Shown: positions 8,182 to 16,045 of the stretch, piece after piece
Numbering within the stretch: the first letter of the stretch is position 1
Layout: each line of letters opens with the position of its first letter
From: Bacteroidota bacterium
GTDB lineage: Bacteria; Bacteroidota; Bacteroidia; Sphingobacteriales; Sphingobacteriaceae
Reading direction: 5' to 3'
Length of the DNA stretch: 34,481 nt
NCBI GenBank assembly: GCA_013289045.1
Contig: JABDAU010000040.1
Location: 1-34,481, forward strand
The notes under the pieces: generated by a model
What the model saw: the letters and a program-made list of their open reading frames with translations, nothing else
Database searches by the model: none
What the model was told of the DNA's origin: nothing
Position numbers and translations under genes: made by a program

Positions 8182-10263
8182 CTACCAAACCTTTATCCTG
8201 TCGGCGGGTGCTTTATACATTTTATCTCCCGGCTGTATATCAAATGCCGCGTACCAGGCATCCATATTGGTTACAGGACCATTTGTACGAAATTTGCCCG
8301 GAGAATGCGGATCTGTCAGCACGCTTTGCGCGGCATATTCAGGGCGCTGCGCCCCGCGCCATATCTGCGCAAAAGACAGGAAGTAACGCTGGTCGCCGGT
8401 AAAGCCGTCAATCTTGGTATTTGATTTTCCTTCTTTGGTTTTCTTGTAGGCTTCATAGGCAATGTTTAAACCACCCAGATCGGCAAGGTTTTCGCCTTCG
8501 GTGAGCCTGCCATTCAGGTGGAGGGTATCTACCGATACAAATCCGTTAAATTGCGCAACAACTTTGTCGGCACGTACTTTAAACTTGTCGGCATCGTCTT
8601 TTGTCCACCAGTCGCGCAGGGTGCCATCAGCATCAAACTGGCGGCCCTGGTCATCAAAACCGTGGGTCATTTCATGGCCTATTACTACACCAATACCGCC
8701 ATAATTCACGGCATCATCGGCATCAAAATCAAAGAAAGGGAATTGCAGGATACCTGCCGGGAACACGATCTCGTTATTGGATGGATTATAATATGCATTT
8801 ACGGTAGGTGGCGTCATTCCCCAGCGGGTTTTATCAACCGGTTTGCCCAACCTGCTTACGTTGAAGTTATATCCCCAAACACTAATTCTTTGCAGGTTGC
8901 CTTCGTAATCGCCACGGTTAATGGTTACGCCATCATAGGTCTCCCATTTATCCGGATAGCCTACTTTTACGGTAATGGCGGCCAATTTTTGCAATGCATG
9001 CGCTTTGGTGGCATCACTCATCCAATCAAGGCGTTTAATACGGTCGCCCAGCGTTGTTTTCAGGTTATTGATCAGGTTTACCATGTATTGCTTTGCAGCA
9101 GGGGTAAAATATTTCTCTACATACAATTGGCCCAATAGTTCGCCCAGGCTGCCGTCAACCATAGAAGACATACGTTCATTGCGCGGAGCCTGCACCTTTT
9201 GCCCGCTCAAAACGCTGCTAAAGGTAAAATTAGCCTTTACAAAAGGCGAGCTCAATTCACCTGCCGAACTCTTCAGGATATTCCATTTCAGGTAAACCTT
9301 CCAATCGGCAACAGGAGTAGCAGCCAACAAACTGTCGGCTGCTACAAAAAACTTGGGCTGGCCAACGAGTACGGTATCCTGTCCCGGTGTTTTTAATTGT
9401 ACCATCAGTTGCGCCCAATTGAGGTGCGGTGTAGATTTGCTGAAATCAGCAACAGAAAGCTTGTTATAAGTAACGTTTGGGTCGCGCATAGCCACACGGC
9501 TCAACTGTGCTTTTGCAAGTACCGTTTCCACATCATAAATGGTTGCCGCGTTTTTGGCTGCATCATCCTGGCTGGTACCGGTTAAGGTAAACAGTGTAAT
9601 GATATAGTTCTTATAAGCGTCCTGTATGGTTTTGTTACGCGGGGTACTTTTTAAATAATAATCCCGGTCTGGCAAACTCGTGCCGCCCTGGTTCAGGTTT
9701 ACGATGTAAACGCTGGGGTGTTTATCATCCTGGCCAACGCCAAATCGGAACAGCGGACTGGCTATGCCATGTGTGCGTTCATAAACCATTTCGGCTATCA
9801 CGCCATTCAGATCGGTAATGCCGTCAATGCGTTGCAAGTCGGGTTGTATAGGGGTGTAGCCTAATTTTTCAATGGTCAGGCTGTCCATGCCGCTGGCGTA
9901 AAGGTCGCCCACACGCTGGCGCAGGCTGCCTTTAGGCTGTGTAGCCGAGGTTTCGCTAACCTCTTTTAACAGGCCCAGCAGCTTGTTGGTATTTTCCTGG
10001 TGGAGGATGTTAAAACTTCCCCAGCGAACTTCTTTGGCCGGGATAGCGTTTTGCTTTATCCAGTTGCCATTGGCATAATCAAAAAAATCGTCGCCTGGCT
10101 TAATGGAAGTATCCATGTTGGCCGGGTCGATAAATTTTGCAGGATGATCTGATTTTGCGGGGTGATGTGCATGTTTGGCCTTGTGCGGTCCATTTACAGC
10201 ATAAGTACTTGCAGAAAGGCATAACGCGCCGGCAAGCACCAAATTAAAGGGCTTTAGTTTCAT
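8182..10263 (-). CDS. M13-family (neprilysin-like) zinc metallopeptidase
   Basis: A 693-residue exported endopeptidase of the neprilysin/PepO family. A signal peptide covers residues 1-22 (MKLKPFNLVLAGALCLSASTYA), followed by a His/Lys-rich stretch (about 26-43) and the family start GDDFFDYANGNWIKQNAIPA (58-76). The M13 N-terminal domain runs to about 440. The catalytic domain shows NAYYNPSNNEIVFPAGILQ (substrate-binding NAYY at 489-492), VIGHEMTHGFDDQG (zinc His530 and His534, Glu531), ENLADLGG (zinc Glu591, Asp595) and the C-terminal KVW. All catalytic residues are present and the length is normal. The signal peptide has no lipobox, so the enzyme is probably periplasmic. It stands alone, convergent with the large MG2-like gene. 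Confidence 0.96.
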   Translation of the reverse strand: MKLKPFNLVLAGALCLSASTYAVNGPHKAKHAHHPAKSDHPAKFIDPANMDTSIKPGDDFFDYANGNWIKQNAIPAKEVRWGSFNILHQENTNKLLGLLKEVSETSATQPKGSLRQRVGDLYASGMDSLTIEKLGYTPIQPDLQRIDGITDLNGVIAEMVYERTHGIASPLFRFGVGQDDKHPSVYIVNLNQGGTSLPDRDYYLKSTPRNKTIQDAYKNYIITLFTLTGTSQDDAAKNAATIYDVETVLAKAQLSRVAMRDPNVTYNKLSVADFSKSTPHLNWAQLMVQLKTPGQDTVLVGQPKFFVAADSLLAATPVADWKVYLKWNILKSSAGELSSPFVKANFTFSSVLSGQKVQAPRNERMSSMVDGSLGELLGQLYVEKYFTPAAKQYMVNLINNLKTTLGDRIKRLDWMSDATKAHALQKLAAITVKVGYPDKWETYDGVTINRGDYEGNLQRISVWGYNFNVSRLGKPVDKTRWGMTPPTVNAYYNPSNNEIVFPAGILQFPFFDFDADDAVNYGGIGVVIGHEMTHGFDDQGRQFDADGTLRDWWTKDDADKFKVRADKVVAQFNGFVSVDTLHLNGRLTEGENLADLGGLNIAYEAYKKTKEGKSNTKIDGFTGDQRYFLSFAQIWRGAQRPEYAAQSVLTDPHSPGKFRTNGPVTNMDAWYAAFDIQPGDKMYKAPADRIKVW

Positions 10264-10485
10264 AATGAAAAGTCGAATTAAAACTTTTAAATATATGTTA
10301 ATTATCAGTATTACGAAAAATGTTAATGGAAGGTAAATTACCTGTTAAACCAATTAACCAAAGTGTACCACCCCGATCTTTTGAGGATAACATGGAGTAA
10401 ATGCTTTACAGGCAATGTTTTCATGAGGTGAGCAAGCGTGTTTAATGATAACATTTGAATTGTAAAAATATTGTGGCGATTGGGA

Positions 10486-10565
10486 AGTCCATAGACCATA
10501 GACGATTGACCATAGTAAACTTTAGCAATGACGGCTATGGTCTATGGACTATTGACAATGGACTA
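10486..10565. repeat. Inverted repeat of CATAGAC units upstream of valS
   Basis: Perfect 15-bp arms, AGTCCATAGACCATA at 10486-10500 and TATGGTCTATGGACT at 10536-10550, enclose degenerate copies of the same unit (GATTGACCATAG). A further partial copy, ATTGACAATGGACTA, follows at 10551-10565. It looks like a dispersed Bacteroidota repeat rather than an operator, but it lies only 50 bases ahead of valS. Confidence 0.75.
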
Positions 10566-10586
10566 TCATCTCTCAGCTAAAAAAAC

Positions 10587-10594
10587 TATTTTTG
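10587..10594 (+). promoter_or_regulatory. Candidate -7 box for valS
   Basis: TATTTTTG matches the Bacteroidota TAnnTTTG element and ends 6 bases before the ATG at 10601, implying a start of transcription at or just before the start codon. No clear -33 TTG element is seen. Confidence 0.45.
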
Positions 10595-10600
10595 CACGCT

Positions 10601-13279
10601 ATGAGTATTGCGAATAAAACATATCAGCCAAAGGAAGCGGAAGAAAAATGGTACAGTTACTGGTTACAGCATAAGTTTTTCAGGAGCGTGCCTGATGAGC
10701 GTGAGCCGTATACCATTGTGATGCCTCCGCCGAACGTCACCGGGGTGCTGCATATGGGGCATATGCTCAATAATACTATACAGGATGTGCTCATCCGCCG
10801 TGCGCGTATGCAGGGCAAAAATGCCTGCTGGGTACCGGGAACGGATCATGCCAGTATTGCTACTGAAGCAAAGGTGGTTGCCATGCTTAAGGAGCGCGGT
10901 ATCGCCAAAAAAGACCTTTCCCGCGAGGAATTTCTGAGATATGCCTGGGAGTGGAAGGAAAAATACGGCGGCATCATATTAGATCAGCTAAAGAAGCTTG
11001 GCGCATCCTGCGATTGGGACCGTACCCGGTTTACGATGGATGACGACCTTTCGGAAGCGGTTATTGACACCTTCATTCACCTGTATAAAAAAGGCTGGAT
11101 CTATCGAGGTGTACGCATGGTGAACTGGGATCCTCAAGGAAAGACGGCTGTTAGCGACGAGGAGGTTATCCGTAAGGAAGTTAATCAGAAGCTGTATTAT
11201 TTGAGATACGAGGTAAAAGGCGAAAGGCAAAAGGTGAAAGGCGAAGAACCTTTAACCTTTAACCCTTTACCTAATTACCTTATTATTGCTACCACCCGTC
11301 CTGAAACGATCATGGCGGATACTGCAGTGTGTATCAACCCTAATGATGAGCGTTATACGCATTTGCATGGGAAAAAAGCTTTTGTGCCGCTCATTAACAG
11401 GGAAATCCCTATCATACTGGACGAATATGTGACCATGGACTTCGGTACCGGTTGTTTGAAGGTTACGCCGGCGCATGATTTGAACGACTATGAGCTGGGC
11501 ATTAAACACCACCTGCCGGTTATCGATATTTTAAATGATGATGGTACGCTGAACGAGAAAGCACAGATATTAGTAGGCGAGGACCGTTTTGCGGCAAGGA
11601 AGAAGATCATCCCGTTGCTGGAAGAGGCCGGCTCGCTGGATAAGATAGAGGATTATAAATCGCAGATAGGCTTTTCAGAGCGTACGGATGCGGTTATCGA
11701 GCCGAAACTATCTTTGCAGTGGTTCTGTAAAATGGATCAGCTGGCAAAACCTGCGCTTGATTATGTTTTGGATGGCGATATAAAACTGATACCTGACAAA
11801 TTCATCAATACCTATCGCCACTGGATGGAGAATGTGAAGGATTGGTGCGTTAGCCGCCAGTTATGGTGGGGACAACAGATACCGGCCTGGTATTTACCTA
11901 ACGGGCAATATGTTGTTGCAAAAACGCGTGAGGAGGCGTTTGAACTTGCCAAAGAGCTTAAAGGCGAAAGCGGAAAGCTAAAAGCTGAAGATCTTCACCA
12001 GGACGATGACGTGCTCGATACCTGGTTCTCGTCATGGCTATGGCCGATTTCTGTTTTTGATGGTTTTAAAGAGCCGGGCAATGCCGATATCAATTATTAC
12101 TACCCAACCAATGACCTGGTTACCGCGCCGGAAATTTTATTCTTCTGGGTGGCCAGGATGATCATGGCCGGGCATGAGTTCAGGGGCGATCTGCCGTTCA
12201 GGAATGTTTACCTGACGGGGATCGTACGGGATAAATTGGGGCGAAAAATGTCGAAACAATTAGGCAATTCTCCCGATCCTATAGATCTCATGGCGCAATA
12301 TGGCGCCGATGGCGTACGTATGGGAATGCTGAGGAGCTCACCGGCGGGTAACGACCTGATGTTTGACGAGGAGCATTGCCTGTGGGGACGTAACTTTTTT
12401 AACAAGGTGTGGAACGCCTTTAAACTGGTAAAAGGCTGGGAAGTTGACAACAATCTGGGATACAGCAATAAGATAGCTGTGGATTGGTTCGGAAGCCGTT
12501 TTAACCAGGCTTTACAGGAGATAGAAAGCAACTTTAACCAATACCGGATATCCGAAGCCATGATGGCTACTTATAAACTGGTATGGGATGATTTTTGCGC
12601 ATGGTACCTTGAAATGATCAAGCCGGCTTATCAGCAACCTATTGATAGTGAGACTTATACTAGAACGATAAATTATTTCGAAAATATTTTAAAGCTGCTG
12701 CATCCGTTTATGCCGTTTATCACCGAGGAGCTATGGCATGACGAGCTTTTTGGGGAACGAGAAGAACGGGATTGCTGCATTGTTGCACAATTGCCAAATA
12801 TCGGGGAAATAAATGCCCACTTACTTTCGGATGTGGAATTTGTTAAGCAAATCATTACACAAATCAGGAATATCAGGCAAAATAAACAGATTTCGCCAAA
12901 AGAAAATTTGGAGTTGATGGCCAAGCCGGTATCAAATATAAACTATGAGCAATATACTTCCATCATTACAAAACTCGGCAATACTTCAGCGCTAAAAGCT
13001 GTAAACGAGAAGCCGGAAGGCGCAATTGCCTTTATGGTGCATACAGACGAGTTTTTTATCCCTCTGGCGGAGAATATCGACCCGGTTGCGGAGCGCGAAA
13101 GATTACTAAAAGAGAAGGAATATTTGGAAGGATTTTTAAAGTCTGTGAACTCAAAACTGAATAATGAACGGTTTATGAACAATGCCAAACCCGAGATTAT
13201 TGACAATGAGTTAAAGAAAAAAGCCGATGCCGAAGCTAAACTAAAGGCGGTGAATGAAAATCTTCAGTCATTGGATTAA
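10601..13279 (+). CDS. valS: Valine-tRNA ligase
   Basis: An 892-residue class I synthetase that charges tRNA-Val. The ATG at 10601 is preferred to an in-frame TTG 9 bases earlier. The HIGH motif is PPPNVTGVLHMGHM (HMGH at 51-54); the KMSKS motif reads KMSKQLGNSPDP (from residue 549), with Gln at the last position. The editing domain (CP1) includes NYLIIATTRPETIMADTAV and the GTGCLKVTPAHDLNDYELG loop. LDTWFSSWLWPIS and the anticodon-binding domain (about 600-740) follow, then the ValRS C-terminal coiled-coil arm (about 825-892, ERERLLKEKEYLEGFLKSV). Two hydrophilic segments at about residues 204-224 and 452-464 look like in-frame repeat DNA in variable loops. No neighbour appears co-transcribed. 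Confidence 0.97.
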   Translation: MSIANKTYQPKEAEEKWYSYWLQHKFFRSVPDEREPYTIVMPPPNVTGVLHMGHMLNNTIQDVLIRRARMQGKNACWVPGTDHASIATEAKVVAMLKERGIAKKDLSREEFLRYAWEWKEKYGGIILDQLKKLGASCDWDRTRFTMDDDLSEAVIDTFIHLYKKGWIYRGVRMVNWDPQGKTAVSDEEVIRKEVNQKLYYLRYEVKGERQKVKGEEPLTFNPLPNYLIIATTRPETIMADTAVCINPNDERYTHLHGKKAFVPLINREIPIILDEYVTMDFGTGCLKVTPAHDLNDYELGIKHHLPVIDILNDDGTLNEKAQILVGEDRFAARKKIIPLLEEAGSLDKIEDYKSQIGFSERTDAVIEPKLSLQWFCKMDQLAKPALDYVLDGDIKLIPDKFINTYRHWMENVKDWCVSRQLWWGQQIPAWYLPNGQYVVAKTREEAFELAKELKGESGKLKAEDLHQDDDVLDTWFSSWLWPISVFDGFKEPGNADINYYYPTNDLVTAPEILFFWVARMIMAGHEFRGDLPFRNVYLTGIVRDKLGRKMSKQLGNSPDPIDLMAQYGADGVRMGMLRSSPAGNDLMFDEEHCLWGRNFFNKVWNAFKLVKGWEVDNNLGYSNKIAVDWFGSRFNQALQEIESNFNQYRISEAMMATYKLVWDDFCAWYLEMIKPAYQQPIDSETYTRTINYFENILKLLHPFMPFITEELWHDELFGEREERDCCIVAQLPNIGEINAHLLSDVEFVKQIITQIRNIRQNKQISPKENLELMAKPVSNINYEQYTSIITKLGNTSALKAVNEKPEGAIAFMVHTDEFFIPLAENIDPVAERERLLKEKEYLEGFLKSVNSKLNNERFMNNAKPEIIDNELKKKADAEAKLKAVNENLQSLD
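11211..11272. repeat. AAAGGYGAAAGG/CCTTTAACC repeat inside valS
   Basis: About 62 bases of degenerate AAAGG units followed by their complements CCTTTAACCTTT; the ends AGGTAAA (11211-11217) and TTTACCT (11266-11272) are inverted. Translated in frame it gives a Lys/Glu-rich loop (VKGERQKVKGEEPL) between two editing-domain strands of ValRS. It resembles a free-standing Bacteroidota intergenic repeat. Confidence 0.55.
11955..11992. repeat. AAAGCTGAAAGC-type repeat inside valS
   Basis: The stretch contains AAAGGCGAAAGCGGAAAGC and then TAAAAGCTGAAG, degenerate copies of an AAAGCKGAAAGC unit, encoding ELKGESGKLKAEDL just ahead of the conserved DDVLDTWFSS motif. It falls where other ValRS sequences have a variable loop. 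Confidence 0.45.
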
Positions 13280-13398
13280 TAATTGCATTATAATGCGGAC
13301 TGGAGGTGTTGAAAAATTTCCCGGTATGTATTGAGCATATGTTCAATATCTACGTTAAATTTAGGTGCCATAATTCAGTCAATTATAACTGTAAGTGA
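13280..13398. other. Intergenic region between valS and the hybrid kinase
   Basis: About 119 bases with a short perfect palindrome GCATTATAATGC just after the valS stop (13285-13296), too short to call a terminator, and a 27-codon minus-strand frame described separately. Confidence 0.4.
13288..13371 (-). CDS. Possible very small protein (27 residues)
   Basis: The minus strand reads ATG then 26 further codons and TAA, giving MAPKFNVDIEHM, then LNTYREIFQHLQSAL. The frame fills nearly the whole gap between valS and the kinase gene, and its composition (few rare residues, an amphipathic helix-like NVDIEHMLNTYREIFQHL) looks more protein-like than most chance frames of this size. I do not recognise it. 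It could be a small antisense-oriented peptide, the remnant of a longer gene, or chance. Confidence 0.25.
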   Translation of the reverse strand: MAPKFNVDIEHMLNTYREIFQHLQSAL

Positions 13399-15210
13399 AT
13401 GAGCAAAGAGCCAGGGTTTTCCAATTTTTCCGTAAATAAAATACTTTCTAATCACCAATCCTCGCTTGACCAGGCCCGTATACGATTGTTGTATTATGGG
13501 TTGGGCATTGTGTTTGTTGGCCTTGCCGCTCTTTTAAGCAATGTCTACTACCAACATCAACCTATCTTAACAGCTACTGCTGCAATTTTGCTGGTTGCTA
13601 CGGTTGTGTTTTTTAAATGGCTTACTTACCGCCCCGATTGGCGCACTATATCTCATGGACTGCTTGTTTTGGGCACCCTGGTAAATCTGGTAGATATTTT
13701 TGTTACCCTGCAAACCGTAAATATTATTGCTATACAAATGGTGATCCTCATCATCATTTTTAGCTTTTATATGCTGGGGCAAAAGTCCGGTATCGTGTAT
13801 TCCATCATTAACCTGGTTCCGGTGCTGGCATTCCTGATCATCCAGTATAACGACTATTACTTTATATCATTTATTAAACCTGAGCAGGTTGATCAATCGA
13901 CCATCATCATAGCCGTTTTTGCCAATTTTATCCTGCTCATTTATATTCATAGTCATTTTTATAATGCGTTCTACAGCAATATTCAGCAGCTTAAAAAAAC
14001 CAGCGAAGACCAGACGCAATTGAACATCCAGCTGAATGCTGCGATGGGCAAAGCCGAAAAATCATCGCAGGCAAAATCGGAGTTCCTGTCGATCATGTCG
14101 CATGAGATCCGTACGCCGCTTAATGCCGTTATTGGTATGAGTAACCTGTTGCTGATGAGCAATCCGCGCCATGATCAGAAGGAAAACCTGGAGATATTAA
14201 AATTTTCAGCATCGAACCTGCTGGCGCTGGTAAACGACGTGCTCGACTTTAACAAGATCGAATCGGGCAAGGTTGTGTTTGAGCATGTCAGCCTCAATCT
14301 TGACGACCTGATGCAGAATATCTGTGGCGGGCAAAAGATAAAAGCTGAAGAAAAAGGGCTTACTTTTAAGGTGGATGTTGATTCCCGCCTTCGCAGTAAG
14401 ATCGTATTTGGCGACCCTACGCGCATTACCCAGATCATCTTCAACCTGGTAAACAACGCCATCAAGTTTACCAAGGAAGGCCACATATGGGTGCGCGTAA
14501 GCTGCGTGGAAGACAGGCACAATATTATTACCGTGAATTTCGCGGTTAAGGATACGGGTATTGGTATTGAGAAAGATAATTTAGATACCATATTCGAGCC
14601 ATTTGCACAGGAATCCATCTCCACCACCCGTCAGTATGGCGGTACAGGATTAGGGTTGGCGATCATTAAACGTCTGCTCGAATTGCAGGGGCTGAAAATG
14701 AATGTGGCCAGTAAGCCCGGCGTTGGTTCGGAGTTCTCATTCAATATGGAATTCCCGGTTTCTACCGAAGTCATCAGTCCTCGTATAGAAAGCACGAACG
14801 CGCCTATCTATAATCCGAACGACCACATAAGCGCCATGCGTGTGCTGATCGCTGAGGATAATATGGTGAACGTGATGCTGATGAAGAAACTTTTCTCTAA
14901 ATGGAACATCGTGCCGACCATTGCCGAAAACGGCGAACGCGCGGTTGAACTGGTACAATATGGTAATTTCGACATCATCCTGATGGACCTGCAGATGCCG
15001 GTAATGAACGGTTTCGATGCAGCAACCGAGATCAGAAAAATGCCTGATCCACGTAAGGCAAATATCCCGATCATCGCATTAACGGCTTCGGCGTTGTTTG
15101 ATATCAGGGAAAGGGTATTTAATTCGGGCATGAACGACTATGTTGCCAAACCATTTAAACCGATCGAGTTGTTTGAAAAGATGCAGCACCTGGTTGAGCC
15201 TGTTTTATAA
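13399..15210 (+). CDS. Membrane-bound hybrid sensor histidine kinase with receiver domain
   Basis: A 603-residue protein. Residues about 30-185 contain roughly six membrane helices with very short loops, so the sensor is within the membrane, without a periplasmic domain. A coiled linker (about 190-225) leads to HisKA with SHEIRTPLNAVIGMSNLLL (phospho-acceptor His235), then HATPase_c with the N box IIFNLVNNAIKF (346-357), DTGIGI (385-390) and GGTGLGLAI (414-422). The C-terminal receiver (480-603) has the acidic pair Glu486-Asp487, phospho-acceptor Asp530 in IILMDLQMPVMNG, and Lys584 in VAKPF. No HPt domain, output domain or cognate regulator is seen nearby, so phosphate must pass to proteins encoded elsewhere. 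The signal is unknown. It converges on the HsdR_N-like gene with 5 bases between stops. Confidence 0.94.
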   Translation: MSKEPGFSNFSVNKILSNHQSSLDQARIRLLYYGLGIVFVGLAALLSNVYYQHQPILTATAAILLVATVVFFKWLTYRPDWRTISHGLLVLGTLVNLVDIFVTLQTVNIIAIQMVILIIIFSFYMLGQKSGIVYSIINLVPVLAFLIIQYNDYYFISFIKPEQVDQSTIIIAVFANFILLIYIHSHFYNAFYSNIQQLKKTSEDQTQLNIQLNAAMGKAEKSSQAKSEFLSIMSHEIRTPLNAVIGMSNLLLMSNPRHDQKENLEILKFSASNLLALVNDVLDFNKIESGKVVFEHVSLNLDDLMQNICGGQKIKAEEKGLTFKVDVDSRLRSKIVFGDPTRITQIIFNLVNNAIKFTKEGHIWVRVSCVEDRHNIITVNFAVKDTGIGIEKDNLDTIFEPFAQESISTTRQYGGTGLGLAIIKRLLELQGLKMNVASKPGVGSEFSFNMEFPVSTEVISPRIESTNAPIYNPNDHISAMRVLIAEDNMVNVMLMKKLFSKWNIVPTIAENGERAVELVQYGNFDIILMDLQMPVMNGFDAATEIRKMPDPRKANIPIIALTASALFDIRERVFNSGMNDYVAKPFKPIELFEKMQHLVEPVL

Positions 15211-15215
15211 TCAGG

Positions 15216-15668
15216 CTATCTGTAAGGCGGCAACTCTTCTATAAACCGGTAGCTTTCGTTATCAAAATCAATGCTGCAATAGTAATGTTGCAAACCGTTG
15301 GTTATGGCCAGTAAGCCTATTTTATGCGTCATGTTATAGCGGGCGATCTGGTCGAACACTTTTTGGGTAATGGCTACGGAAGGCGCTTTACATTCCACCA
15401 TTAATATTTTCCCGCCATCATTATTAAAAACTACGATGTCCGACCGCCGGGCCATACCGTGTAAGCGCAAACCGCCTTCGAGCTTGATAAGCGTTTTTGG
15501 ATAATTTTTCTGGTTGATAAGGTATTGCACAAAATGCTGGCGGACCCATTCTTCGGGAGTAATGACCACCTGTTTTTTCCTGAGCTCGTCGAAAAGCATC
15601 AGCCTGCCGTTTTCGTCGGTAATTTTAAAAGGGTAGGGCGGTAATTGTAAGGGCTGCAGCTGATCCAT
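15216..15668 (-). CDS. Solitary HsdR N-terminal-domain (PD-(D/E)XK fold) protein
   Basis: A 150-residue protein matching only the nuclease-fold N-terminal domain of type I restriction HsdR subunits. The motif residues are present: Asp77 in GMARRSDIVVFNNDG, the E-C-K triad at 92-94 in ILMVECKAP, and a downstream QIARYN (Gln107, Tyr111) like the QxxxY element of this group. There is no helicase domain, and no HsdM or HsdS partner in the window. From memory, such stand-alone proteins are widespread in Bacteroidota beside holA, as here (divergent, 377 bases apart), which hints at a housekeeping DNA role rather than restriction. Function is unproven. Confidence 0.85.
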   Translation of the reverse strand: MDQLQPLQLPPYPFKITDENGRLMLFDELRKKQVVITPEEWVRQHFVQYLINQKNYPKTLIKLEGGLRLHGMARRSDIVVFNNDGGKILMVECKAPSVAITQKVFDQIARYNMTHKIGLLAITNGLQHYYCSIDFDNESYRFIEELPPYR

Positions 15669-15685
15669 CTGTAAATCGGGTTCTC

Positions 15686-15693
15686 CAAAAATA
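15686..15693 (-). promoter_or_regulatory. Candidate -7 box for the HsdR_N-like gene
   Basis: On the minus strand TATTTTTG, a match to TAnnTTTG, ending 17 bases before the ATG at 15668. No convincing -33 element is seen. Confidence 0.45.
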
Positions 15694-15739
15694 GAATTTA
15701 AAATGTATTAATAGCGCATGCCTGTATAGTTCGCAATTC

Positions 15740-15935
15740 ACCAGGCGTTCCTATGGAACGCTTTAACCGGCGCGATCTTTTTCTACCTACCAGATGTTCC
15801 TACGGAACATGTTCTATCGGCTTTGTTGCCCACCAGATGTCCCTGCGGGACGAAAGAACATAAACATGTTCCATAGGAACATCTGGTGGGTAGAAAAAAT
15901 AGCAGATTCAATAAACATGTTCCGTAGGAACATTT
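15740..15935. repeat. Cluster of five GTTCC/GGAAC hairpin repeats in both orientations
   Basis: Three units read ACCAGrYGT(T/C)CC on the + strand (near 15740, 15789, 15832) and two read as the reverse complement (near 15863 and 15914). Each has a short hairpin core: GCGTTCC-TAT-GGAACGC, ATGTTCC-TAC-GGAACAT, GTCCC-TGC-GGGAC, and two GTTCC-NTA-GGAAC forms. The second and fourth units with their flanks (about 15779-15811 and 15864-15898) form a long near-perfect inverted repeat able to fold as a cruciform. Confidence 0.85.
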
Positions 15936-16030
15936 GGTGTGTGGAACGTTTGGTTCCAAAGCAATAATATGAACTACACCAGCATTGCGAATGTTGATAG
16001 AATAATGCTGGTAACCATCGCCTGAATTTT

Positions 16031-16038
16031 TATTTTTG
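16031..16038 (+). promoter_or_regulatory. Candidate -7 box for holA
   Basis: TATTTTTG matches TAnnTTTG and ends 7 bases before the ATG at 16046, implying a very short or absent leader. Confidence 0.45.
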
Positions 16039-16045
16039 GAAATAT

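Larger units (their letters stand above)
10264..10600. other. Divergent intergenic region between the M13 peptidase and valS
   Basis: About 337 bases. The left two thirds (to 10480) is AT-rich with no gene or structure I can support, and should hold the peptidase promoter. The right third has the TATGGTC-type inverted repeat at 10486-10550 and the candidate valS -7 box at 10587-10594. Confidence 0.6.
15669..16045. other. Divergent intergenic region between the nuclease-like gene and holA
   Basis: About 377 bases, holding the cluster of five related hairpins at 15740-15935 and a candidate -7 box for each flanking gene. Nothing else is recognised between 15940 and 16030. Confidence 0.6.

Noticed and set aside
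10601..13279. Frameshift or degenerate KMSKS motif in valS.
   Set aside because: The frame is intact and KMSKQLGNSPD is, as far as I recall, common in Bacteroidota ValRS.
13285..13296. Terminator after valS at GCATTATAATGC.
   Set aside because: The stem is six weak base pairs without a loop or T-run.
15216..15668. Part of a type I restriction system.
   Set aside because: No helicase domain, hsdM or hsdS gene is in the window; the neighbours are replication and signalling genes.
15740..15935. A CRISPR array.
   Set aside because: Repeats are in both orientations, with unequal spacing and sequence, and no spacer-like regular intervals or cas genes.
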